From NCBI GenBank assembly GCA_021399435.1, contig JAJTUP010000079.1, positions 186,001 through 250,000 on the forward strand: 64,000 bases of DNA, read 5' to 3'. Positions 38,476 through 47,109 of this stretch are shown here, in pieces. The notes beneath the pieces are model-generated. The model was given only the letters and a program-made list of their open reading frames with translations. It was not told the origin of the DNA and made no database searches. Within the stretch, counting starts at the first letter, position 1. The number at the start of each line of letters is the position of its first letter. The position numbers and the translations under genes were made by a program. The DNA is from Diaporthe sp. PMI_573 (Eukaryota; Ascomycota; Sordariomycetes; Diaporthales; Diaporthaceae).

Positions 38476-39488
38476 CTATAGTACCAGTGCTCGCTTATTA
38501 GGCACAACTTTTATTAAAGAGAGGTGGGAAAAGTCCATCGAGACTGCCCACTCGAAATCGATGATCACAGCCCGCCATGTCTCAGGGCACCACAGTGCAT
38601 CTCTCGACGCAGGGATGGACGTTAGTCGTTCGTGGATCTTCGCATTCTCTTCGGCTGCTTGTTGCTTGGCCATGTGCAGCTCATCCTTGATCATGCACAG
38701 CTCACCGTTGACCGCCAGGAACTCGTCTCGGATCACTTGCATTTCTGCTCTAGCTCGCCTGTTCTCTTCGGCCTAGCTCCTCAACGTTTCTATAAGAACA
38801 GTATCTCGGTTTGCTCGTTCATCTGCGCCTGACGTCGCCTCCTCGGCCGGCAACTCCTCCCTGACCGGCGTCTCCGCCTTCGCCTTCCTCCTTGGCCGGC
38901 GTCCTACCCTTGCCTAAAGCCTGCGATGGGGAGGTGGGCTCGGCCTTCGCCTTTTCTTGCGCTGCTTCCGCGCCGTTCGCCACAAACAAGTCCTTGCTAA
39001 TGTCCAGCGTAACGGGACGGAAGCCCAGCAGCGTCTTCCCGTCGAACCGCTTCGACGTGCGTGTCAGAATCCAGCGGATTCCGAGCCCGTTCCCGAACGA
39101 CGGGCCTAGCTTGGCCCGGATCTCCAGGTCGACCTCGAGGCCGGCGGCCGCAGCTACGCCGTCCCGGAAATGGGCGATCAGCATGGCCACAAACGCGAGA
39201 TGGATGCCCTTCTTGTTCTCGCTGTTCTCGCGCAGCGTCCAGACAGCCCGGGCCGTGTGGGCGCCGGACCCGTGGATGCGCCGCTCGGATTTCTTCTCCC
39301 GCTCGCTCTTGCACTCGGCGGCAAGCGTGCCTTCCACCCCAGCCGACTCGTAGCCGATCTTGATCTCGCCGCCAGCTTCTTGCGAACCGTCTCGGTCGTC
39401 TCATCGTCGTCGACGCTCTCGGGCCGCAGCACCGCGATAGCTCAACTGCCGCCTCCTTGACGCGCGCCTTGGTGTGGCTGAATGCCAA
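38476..39488 (-). pseudogene. GC-rich LINE ORF1-like relic with coiled coil, frameshifted
   Basis: Three consecutive minus-strand frames carry one protein: MAFSHTKARVKEAAVELS (from 39488), then VLRPESVDDDETTETVRKK, then EIKIGYESAGVEGTLAAECK, AHTARAVWTLRENSENKKG and FDGKTLLGFRPVTLDISKD to about 38819. It is followed, after a stop, by RARAEMQVIRDEFLAVNGEL and an Ala/Glu-rich coiled coil with LTSIPAS. At least two frameshifts and two stops break it. The coiled coil plus LTSIPAS resembles ORF1 of some fungal LINEs; function of the N-terminal part is unrecognised. GC content is clearly above the neighbouring AT-rich sequence, suggesting a different origin. Confidence 0.45.
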
Positions 39489-39893
39489 GGCTGATCGGCG
39501 TTAAGGAATCAGTATGACGTCATTTTCTTTGCAAGGTACCTTTCAGCTTGGCGCTACTACGTAAATCAGCTATACAAAACACTTACGGTGAAAAAAAAAT
39601 TTCATAGTATAATGAAACAGTGTTTAGGAGGTCAGATACTGCTGACTTTGAGGTAACGAAAGTCATGAGAACTTTGTGGTGGAACTGTGATGGCAGGAGC
39701 TTGTTTTGCCATGAAAGAAGGCTCTCGGCAATATTGACGAAAAATATCAATTGAAGAACGTTTCGGAAATCTGGGATAATCTAACTATAGGATTGACACA
39801 GGATTTAGTCGATAAGATATAAATGCGGCGCTGAGATTCCTCTAAAGTCAAAGTACCTGGGATTTGGCTCGTTACACAGGATGGCTCGTGATA
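39489..39893. other. AT-rich spacer before the pogo composite
   Basis: No gene seen. It includes an A9 tract near 39592. Confidence 0.4.
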
Positions 39894-40108
39894 CCGTATT
39901 AACTTGGAAAATTGAGAATTGCGCTAGCAGACCCCCCGGCCCTTTCTAACGGCAACAGGCCTAACGTGCCACCAAAACCAGTCTAACGCCTCGCCAAGGC
40001 TGCGCTACTCTATCCCCATGTATTTCCGAGCCCCTATTGCTTTCGCCCAGCCAGAACTGACTTTTGAAGCTATTCGAACTCCCTACTGCACAATGGCGAC
40101 AACATACA

Positions 40109-41656
40109 ATGCCTCCTCTGACTGAGCTTTCAGTCAATTCGATACGGCAGCCCGGGAAGAAGCCACTTTCACTGGAGAAGCGAAAGCCGCCTCCTTTTAA
40201 GCCAATCCAGCGCATCGAGCGTTCTTATTCTCAAAAGAAGCGCTTAGAAGTGCTCCTTTTTCTTCAGCATTACCGGATACCCATTGACGCTGACTGGAAG
40301 CCTCACGTACGTCAGCGCGAAGGCTATATAGCAACCGACGGTTATCGCCAGCCAACTTATGAGGAGGCATATGCCCACTTTAAGATCCCTTTTAAGACGA
40401 TTTCGCGCTGGTGGAGTAACCGGACGACAATTCTAGCCAACGATGCACAGGCAGACCGGTCTTATACTCCTCGTTGGCCAGTTCTAGAGGAGCGGCTATA
40501 TGGGTTGTTCCAGGAGGCACGCCAGGCGAATAAGACAACAACTGTTGCCTGGTTTCGCCGCAACTCTAAGCAGATCTGGAAGGAGATCCATCCTGACGCT
40601 GAGAAGGTCTTCGTCTTCTCCAATGGCTGGTTTGCTAACTTCAAGCGCCGTTATAATATAACACGCCGGCGAGTTACGAAGAAAGCTACGAAGTTACCTC
40701 AGGAGTACGTCCCTGTCGTCAATCAGTTCCTTCAGTTCGTCAAGCGCAACTCCCAGCGGAGGACTCCCTTACAGCCTACAATACATAATCTGACCGACGG
40801 CTCACCAGAAAGACGCTTTCCCAAGGCAAATATCATCAACTTTGATGAGACACCTGTTCCCTTCGAGTTCAACTCTGGTTATACATATGAGCACAAGGGT
40901 GCAAAGTCAGTTCAGGCGAAATCTGAAAAAAGTGGCTGGGATAAGCGTCAGGTAACACTCATCCTTTACCTTTTCGCCGATGGGGAGCAGCGCCTTAAAC
41001 CAAAGGTCATCTTCAAGGGTGCTGATGGCCCTACCGCACGCATCTACAAGCAGGAGAGTCACCGATACTCCCCTAATGTTACGGTTGAATATAACTCTAC
41101 GGCTTATAACAACGAAGTGCTGATGGAGAAGTGGATCGATCAGGAGCTCCAGCCTATTGCCAACTCACAGGGGGAACTATTACTTGTCATGGATGTCGCC
41201 TCCTTTCATGTTACCGACAGCATTAAGAAAAAGCTGAAGGAACTGGGCATTTTGACTGCTTTAATTCCATCCGGCTGTACAAGCCTTCTTCAGCCATGCG
41301 ATACTGCTGTGAATGGGCCACTTAAGCTATGGCTTCAGGAGATCACCGATGAGTATATCGCCCAGAAGGAGGCTGAGCATCCGAACTTTGCTTGGACAAC
41401 CTCAGAGCGGAGGATAATGACGACCTGGGTGGTAGATAAGGCTATGGTACGGCTGAAGGAGAAGGCTGATCTTGTTCGTGATGCCTTCATCCACACCAGA
41501 ATTGCTATACGGCCTGATATCGATGAATCGCACCGCTTACGAATCAAGGGCTTTGATCTCATGCAATACGACTATGCAGGCTGGGAGACAGCTACCGTAT
41601 ATACTCGACAAATTCACGATACCCCCGGTCGCCTAATTAGGCCTAATCTTACCTAG
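40109..41656 (+). CDS. Host pogo transposase, C-terminus replaced by guest inverted repeat
   Basis: ATG at 40109 (MPPLTELSVNS) was chosen by comparison with the guest protein, which starts MPPLGPIS. 515 residues. It has an N-terminal HTH region (SYSQKKRLEVLLFLQHYRIP, TYEEAYAHFKIPFKTISRWW) and the DDE_1 core: D246 (INFDETPVPF), D362 (LLVMDVASFHV) and D398 (LLQPCDTAVN), DD35D. Native sequence ends at GWETA (41592). The final residues (TVYTRQIHDTPGRLIRP...) and stop come from the guest. The catalytic core is intact, so the hybrid could still be active. Confidence 0.92.
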   Translation: MPPLTELSVNSIRQPGKKPLSLEKRKPPPFKPIQRIERSYSQKKRLEVLLFLQHYRIPIDADWKPHVRQREGYIATDGYRQPTYEEAYAHFKIPFKTISRWWSNRTTILANDAQADRSYTPRWPVLEERLYGLFQEARQANKTTTVAWFRRNSKQIWKEIHPDAEKVFVFSNGWFANFKRRYNITRRRVTKKATKLPQEYVPVVNQFLQFVKRNSQRRTPLQPTIHNLTDGSPERRFPKANIINFDETPVPFEFNSGYTYEHKGAKSVQAKSEKSGWDKRQVTLILYLFADGEQRLKPKVIFKGADGPTARIYKQESHRYSPNVTVEYNSTAYNNEVLMEKWIDQELQPIANSQGELLLVMDVASFHVTDSIKKKLKELGILTALIPSGCTSLLQPCDTAVNGPLKLWLQEITDEYIAQKEAEHPNFAWTTSERRIMTTWVVDKAMVRLKEKADLVRDAFIHTRIAIRPDIDESHRLRIKGFDLMQYDYAGWETATVYTRQIHDTPGRLIRPNLT

Positions 41657-41774
41657 GCTGAAGCTATAGCCACCTTACTAATCTACGCTAGGTTTAGCCC
41701 CCCAGAGATGCCCATCACGTCTCTAACGCGTCGATCTTGAAGTTATTTGTTTACTGCTGGTCTCATGGGTCACA

Positions 41775-43454
41775 ATGCCTCCCCTAGGCCCAATCTCAAC
41801 CAACATCCTACAAAAAAAGCCAGGGCCAAAGCCCAAGCCCCTTCATGAGCGAAAAGCTCCTTCATTTAAGCCAGTTACACGGGTAGAACGGTCATACAAG
41901 CAGAAAAAACGTGTTGAAGTTCTTCTATTTCTTTTGAACCACCGTATCCCAGGAACTACTGGAGGTAGAGGTGGCCATTATCGACAAGACCTCCCACCTT
42001 CCCAAGATGGCTTCCGTCCTCCTACACTATTTGAAGCCTCCCAGTTCTTCAAGATCCCTGAAGCAACTATAAGGACTTGGTGGAAAAAGCGGGATCAGCT
42101 TGTACGCAAAGAGGATCAACGAAGGTATCACCCTAGATGGCCAGAGTTGGAAGACAAGCTTTACACCTGTTTTACACGGCGAACAGAAAATAGAATTGTT
42201 TCTATCGGCTGGTTTCGACGAGAATCAAAAAGGCTATTTAAGGACACCTACCCTGAAAGCGTTCACCTCTGGGTATTCTCTACCGGCTGGTTTAGAGGCT
42301 TTCTACATCGACATAGGATTTCACATAGAAGGGTTACTAAGAAGGCCACCAAGCTTCCTGCAGAGTACCTTGAAGTTGTGAATAACTTCGTCAAGTTCAT
42401 TAGACGTATATCTCAACCAAGAGATTCTCTCTCAGTACCAGCATCAGCACCAGCACCAGCACCAGCACCAGCACCAGCACCAGCACCAGCACCAGCACCA
42501 GCACCAGCACCAGCACCAGCACCAGCACCAGCACCAGTTGTCAACAACTCACCTCCTCGGCGGTTCTCCAAATCAGCAATCCTAAATCTGGACGAAACTC
42601 CTATTCCATTTGAGTATAATTCTGGATGTACATATACTTCTACAGGCTCGAAGTCAGTACAGGCAAAAACAGAACGGAGTGGATGGGATAAACGACAAGC
42701 TACTCTTATTCTCTACATCTCTGCAGATGGCATACAGAGATTCAAGCCGAAGATTATATTCCATGGTACTTCAGGACCTGCAGGAAGGATATACAATCAG
42801 GAATCCTCATCCTACAGTCCTGATGTTACTGTGGAATTCAATCCTACAGCTTACAATAATGAGGAATTATTCGGTAAATGGATTACTGAAGAACTAGACG
42901 CAGTAGCTAAGGATATGAAGGATTTCCTATTGGTTATGGATGTTGCTAGATTCCATGTAACTGACACTATCAAGCAACAGTTGAAGGATCTAGGGGTTAC
43001 TATTGCATTGATACCAGCTGGCTGTACTAGTCTCCTTCAGCCATTGGATACTGCAGTCAACCATCCCTTCAAGCTTTGGCTTCAGGAATTTACTGACGAA
43101 TATATGACAGAGAAAGAGAAGGAAAGCCCTGGACATATATGGACAGTCTCTGACATGCGTATAATGACTACCTGGGTAGTAGCCAGGGCAGTAAAACGTC
43201 TGGAAGAAAGGCCAGAGTTGGTTCAGAATACCTTCATTCACACTGGAATTTCTATTCGTCCTGATGGAAGTCAGGTTAACATGGTCCGTATCAAGGATAT
43301 AGAGCCTTCTCAAATCAACTGGGAAGGCTGGGAAACGGCTAAGGAACCTACCTTGAAGATGGAGTATGAGGAAGTGTCTGTAACACCTCTGGAAGAGATG
43401 GACCTCTTTGTGAAGGAAGAGGAGGTTCAAGACTGTATTACTGTAGCTTGTTAG
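41775..43454 (+). CDS. Guest pogo transposase with Pro-Ala repeat
   Basis: 559 residues, uninterrupted, starting MPPLGPISTN, paralogous to the host transposase. HTH segments (SYKQKKRVEVLLFLLNHRIP, TLFEASQFFKIPEATIRTWW), a second DNA-binding part (RRVTKKATKLPAEYLEVVNN), then a PA-dipeptide repeat (about residues 223-254) absent from the host protein, and the DDE core D273 (LNLDETPIPF), D389 (LLVMDVARFHV), D425 (LLQPLDTAVN), DD35D. The C-terminus (EEVSVTPLEEMDLFVKEEEV, QDCITVAC) matches the displaced host tail at 43553-43671. Confidence 0.93.
   Translation: MPPLGPISTNILQKKPGPKPKPLHERKAPSFKPVTRVERSYKQKKRVEVLLFLLNHRIPGTTGGRGGHYRQDLPPSQDGFRPPTLFEASQFFKIPEATIRTWWKKRDQLVRKEDQRRYHPRWPELEDKLYTCFTRRTENRIVSIGWFRRESKRLFKDTYPESVHLWVFSTGWFRGFLHRHRISHRRVTKKATKLPAEYLEVVNNFVKFIRRISQPRDSLSVPASAPAPAPAPAPAPAPAPAPAPAPAPAPAPAPVVNNSPPRRFSKSAILNLDETPIPFEYNSGCTYTSTGSKSVQAKTERSGWDKRQATLILYISADGIQRFKPKIIFHGTSGPAGRIYNQESSSYSPDVTVEFNPTAYNNEELFGKWITEELDAVAKDMKDFLLVMDVARFHVTDTIKQQLKDLGVTIALIPAGCTSLLQPLDTAVNHPFKLWLQEFTDEYMTEKEKESPGHIWTVSDMRIMTTWVVARAVKRLEERPELVQNTFIHTGISIRPDGSQVNMVRIKDIEPSQINWEGWETAKEPTLKMEYEEVSVTPLEEMDLFVKEEEVQDCITVAC
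42438..42537 (+). repeat. CCAGCA hexamer array inside the guest transposase
   Basis: About 16 near-perfect copies of CCAGCA encoding Pro-Ala dipeptides, between the DNA-binding and catalytic parts. A hexamer keeps frame when copy number changes. Confidence 0.95.
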
Positions 43455-43552
43455 TGTATCCAAAACCCTGGCCATGGTGGCTTCAAACTAGACCAAAATA
43501 GGACTGGTCTTAGTGACCGGGGGTATCGTGAATTTGTCGAGTATATACGGTA

Positions 43553-43671
43553 ATGCTGTAGTCAACGAAGTCAAGCTCTTTGAGGAGGTGTCCATCACCA
43601 GTTTAGACGATCAGGAGGAGTATATTGATGAAGACGAGGTGATCCAGGATTGTATAGAAGTTGCTCTATGA
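43553..43671 (+). pseudogene. Displaced C-terminus of the host pogo transposase
   Basis: Reads AVVNEVKLFEEVSITSLDD, then EEYIDEDEVIQDCIEVAL and stop, colinear with the guest protein tail (EEVSVTPLEE ... EEEVQDCITVAC). Across the TA duplication the host frame GWETA joins to NAVVNEV without a shift. Confidence 0.93.
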
Positions 43672-43884
43672 GGAATTAGACTTAGAAGCCTGAAAACAAC
43701 GATTTATGCGTTTTCTACTCACAGACGAGGGCAACGTTGCCCAGAACGCTGTTGCTTTGGAGCACAGCAAATTTTGGTGGGGTGAAAATCGGGGGGACTT
43801 ACCCCTGATGGTGACCCTGGTCAGTGGCTGGCCGCCCTGCCACTACTAGCCTAGCGCAATTCTCAATTTTCCAAGTTAATACGG

Positions 43885-45028
43885 TATAGGTCCTGCACGT
43901 TTGTACACAGTAGGAGCTCTCGTTTCCTCCACTATATGCAAAGACAGGGGCAGTCCAAAAACGTTCCCAGGGTTGTCCAATTGTTGCAGTTGTGCCTAGG
44001 CCGAAGTCGAATTGGTTTCGGGAATTGGTAGAGCCAGGGGATCAGCATTATTACGTGCATAGGACCTCGCAAGACCACGGTGATCCAATTCCTCTGGGCC
44101 CTCCGCCACCCCAAAACTGCCTTTTGGCCTCTTAATGTCACAGGCCGAGAACAGTACCCTGTTGCAAAACGAGACTTCTTGTCTGCCTCTTCTCTAGTCC
44201 CGGCACCACTGCAATGAGTGTCGGCAGAATAGGCCAACAGCCCTGGTCTTCTAAGCACCAAATGCAAGAACTGCAGCTACCCGCTGGGGACCGACGTGAC
44301 TGACAGCAAGCTGGCAGGGCGGAAGAGTAGAAGCAACCTTCGACTGCTTCCATAGCGACATGACCCTGTGTAACCCTCAATTAGCCCAACGTTTGAACTC
44401 CACTGTCCAATATGAGGTGCCGCCTGCATCGGGGGGGGGGGCACTTGCAATGCTGGGGTCCCCATCTGCCTACCCCAGTTCCCACTCAGGCGTCATCCCC
44501 CCACCCCTGCCATCTTGCCACCAAAGTCCCCGTCCAAGTCCAGGTACTACGGTACCGTACCTCTTGCCGCTGCTCGTTGCACCCCCCCCCCCGGGGCTCG
44601 CTCCCACTCCCACACCCCTAGGTACCCACCGCAAAGCCCAGGGGAACCTGCCCATGCCTTCTGCTCCCCCAAAAAGTCTAAAAGTGCAGTGATTGCTCTC
44701 ATGCCCTGTCCACTCTCGCACTGCAGAGCTTTCCTGCACAAGCACGAGCATCGGACCGCAGCATACTAATAAGCTGTAGACCTCTTCTTCTCTACGCCGT
44801 TGCTGTCTCTCGGTCTCTCTTGTCCAATCCCAGATTCACCTCACCGCTCCTCAACACCTCCTCCATCCAAAATTCTGGTCCTATTCTGGTCCGAAGGTCA
44901 AATAAAAGCTGCATTCCCACAACACAACAACGATTTACCTGACCATCTCTAAACTCGATTGCGAGACTTCACCTTGCACCCTTCGCCGTCGACACCCATT
45001 GCATCCCATTTTTCTCTTGACTCCAATA
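43885..45028. other. Spacer with G11 and C11 tracts and a CT-rich leader-like end
   Basis: G11 at 44431-44441 and C11 at 44582-44592 lie about 140 bp apart in inverted sense. Bases 44780-45028 are pyrimidine-rich with CAACACAACAACG strings, typical of fungal promoters and leaders. No protein motif seen. Confidence 0.45.
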
Positions 45029-45373
45029 ATGCCCAACTCCAACGCCATCATAGCTATCGTGACGCTCTTCATCATGTGCGTTCCCGGGGCATGGTTTGCC
45101 ATTCGTGTCCTCGGGCCTCGATTCTTACTATGGAGGACTCGTCGCGACCGTCGAAGAGGGATTCTTCGGGGCCTGCCTTTACACCACCCGCTACCTAGCG
45201 TCCTTGAACTTCCCGTGCTTGGCTCATCAGCCCATCCCGTTCACACGTTCACTATACCCAGCTCTGCTACGATCTCATTTGTGGGTATAGTGGAGCTTCA
45301 TCCCGACTCACAAAGTGTGCAGTATGTGCTAATGCTTGTTGTCACTTTTCTAGGACCGAGTGGAGATTCGTAG
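45029..45373 (+). CDS. Possible small membrane protein
   Basis: ATG at 45029 follows a CT-rich, leader-like stretch. The 114-residue product starts MPNSNAIIAIVTLFIMCVPG, a hydrophobic helix followed by basic LLWRTRRDRRRG, consistent with a signal anchor. The remainder has hydrophobic stretches but no family motif, and an intron after the first exon could change it. A frame this short could be chance; I rely on the leader context and the N-terminal helix. Confidence 0.35.
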   Translation: MPNSNAIIAIVTLFIMCVPGAWFAIRVLGPRFLLWRTRRDRRRGILRGLPLHHPLPSVLELPVLGSSAHPVHTFTIPSSATISFVGIVELHPDSQSVQYVLMLVVTFLGPSGDS

Positions 45374-46950
45374 AACATACCTACACTATCACAATACCTA
45401 GGTACCAACCAGCGTCGCGAAGGCGCCACGTCTTGAGGAAACCAAGTTTGAGGATCGAGTGAAACATGCTTCCGAACTGCTTGTTTGAGGAGAGGTGTTG
45501 TGAGAAAGACATTGAGAGCATACATGGGAACTAATGTAGAACACAACATCGACGGGATTTACAGGATAGATGATATGGCAACCCCGAGAAACATACTGTA
45601 GTTTATATAGTCATGCAGCATGTTGGTGTATAGCTCTAGCCTCTTCAAGTTGTGACCTTTGGTGGCTAGGCTTTCTGGCTTGACTGCTTTTAGGAGCGGA
45701 TGCTGCTTAGCACCTATGTCTCCATGTGCTCTCCCAGAAGCCTACTACCATTTCACTATCCTGGAAATCAACGCATTTTCCTGCTTTGAGACTGTGCAAC
45801 TCTTGGAGATGATCGACATGTGTTTGCTTCCAGAAAGCTGTTCTCGCCCAAGACTGCTCTTGCACATTCATCTTCAATTTGGGCAAACCTCCAAGCATTT
45901 TCATTCATGGTCGTTGAGATGGGTCGCCAGCACAATCCTCGAGCACACACGGCCGTCAAATTCTCCATAGAGTTAGCCGCCCACTCCTCGGTTCTGAGAT
46001 GAGGGACGGGTCCCCCATCTGCACAATACACCGCCGTAAACGCACTCATTAGTCCCTCAGACTTCTCCCATGAGGGGATGAAATGGTCAGGTGCGTATAC
46101 CCCTAGTATCAGTCCCTGAAATAGACGTCTCAACACGGACGACAGCGTTCAAGCACCAAGCCCTGATAGTATCGCTAACCAGACCTTTCATACACCCGAG
46201 CCACGGCTATAGAACACCCTGTCCTAGCAGTTATCAGCGACATCCGGATGGGCCTTAGGAAACCGCTTGAGGAGGTATGCAGAGGTCCCAGGAAGCCGGC
46301 TAACGCCAGACCGAAGAACACAGCCTAGGAAATTTCAAGCGATAACAGTGTCCGTAATTGTATTTGTTGCCTCTTTTCGTCTTTTCCCTTCTTCAGTCAG
46401 ACGTCTGGACAACTGTATCGCCGGGTACCCGGCCACCCCATACACAAGTTCAAAAGCCTTGATTGAAAGTGCTATCGGCCTCCGCACCGGTCCTGCTCTG
46501 ACCCATGGGCAATTGACCGGCATTTTCCTTCTAACAGATGTAAGGCAGCGGACAGAAAGCACTAATATTGTCAGCACGTGGGGTTCAAGTACTCGAGAGG
46601 TTGCAAGCGGACGCGGAAGGGTGGACCAGTAAGATCAGCTGCTAATATTTTCCGTGAAACAAGAACTTATACTACACATTCGGATTTGTACATATCGTTC
46701 TACCTATGTAGCATTCTTTGAGTGCAGGATAGTCCCCAGTTCAACATCAGAAACAGGAGTACCGTCTCTCGAAATTAGCATCGCCTCCATGTTATGGATC
46801 CTCGCGGTAGGCGCCGGCACGGCGACGCTATCGCGGATCTGGTTGCACGCCATCGCCCGCGGAGCTGTTCGCATTGAGAGAGACTGGCCATTAACCGACA
46901 TCGACTTGGTTACGTCTTCGGACGAGTCTACCACACCACGGATCAACGTC
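45374..46950. other. Region without a recognised gene
   Basis: The minus frame 45768-46136 and plus frame 46267-46632 are open but motif-free. Nothing else stands out. Confidence 0.35.
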
Positions 46951-47109
46951 CGCAACCACCCTACCCCACCCCACCAGAGCCTTTCGTGGGGTGGGGTGGG
47001 CGGATGATTAAGGCGGAGTCTCGGTGGAGGGGTGGGTGGTGGTCCACGAAACCCACGTAGGCCACGAAACCCACGATGGTGGGTTGGTGGGTTTATTTTG
47101 GTGTATCCT
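46951..47109. repeat. G/C-rich palindrome and CCACGAAACCCACG repeats at the hAT 3' end
   Basis: CCACCCTACCCCACCCCAC pairs with GTGGGGTGGGGTGGGCGG across a ~10-base loop (46960-47005). Then CCACGAAACCCACG occurs twice (about 47043 and 47061). These look like terminal/subterminal sequence of the hAT relic that follows. Confidence 0.5.

Larger units (their letters stand above)
41595..43550 (+). mobile_element. Guest pogo transposon
   Basis: 1956 bp with ~36-bp inverted repeats starting CCGTATATACTCGACAAA, flanked by TA at 41593-41594 and 43551-43552. Inserted in the same orientation as the host gene. Removing guest plus one TA restores an open host frame. Confidence 0.95.
39894..43884 (+). mobile_element. 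Host pogo transposon containing a nested pogo transposon
   Basis: Ends are perfect inverted repeats of about 34 bp starting CCGTATTAACTTGGAA, flanked by TA at 39892-39893 and 43885-43886. Total 3991 bp. Without the guest (1956 bp plus one TA) the host is 2033 bp, the usual pogo size. Its transposase (40109 onward) is interrupted near its end by the guest, and the missing C-terminus resumes after it at 43553. Confidence 0.93.

Noticed and set aside
42438..42537. CCAGCA array as a CRISPR or independent minisatellite
   Set aside because: It is in frame inside an intact transposase and codes for Pro-Ala dipeptides.
45768..46136. 122-residue minus frame as a gene
   Set aside because: No family motif, no clear leader or splice signals; not enough to call.
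46960..47005. G-rich repeat as telomere-derived sequence
   Set aside because: Units are GTGGGG, not TTAGGG, and form an inverted pair next to an hAT gene end.
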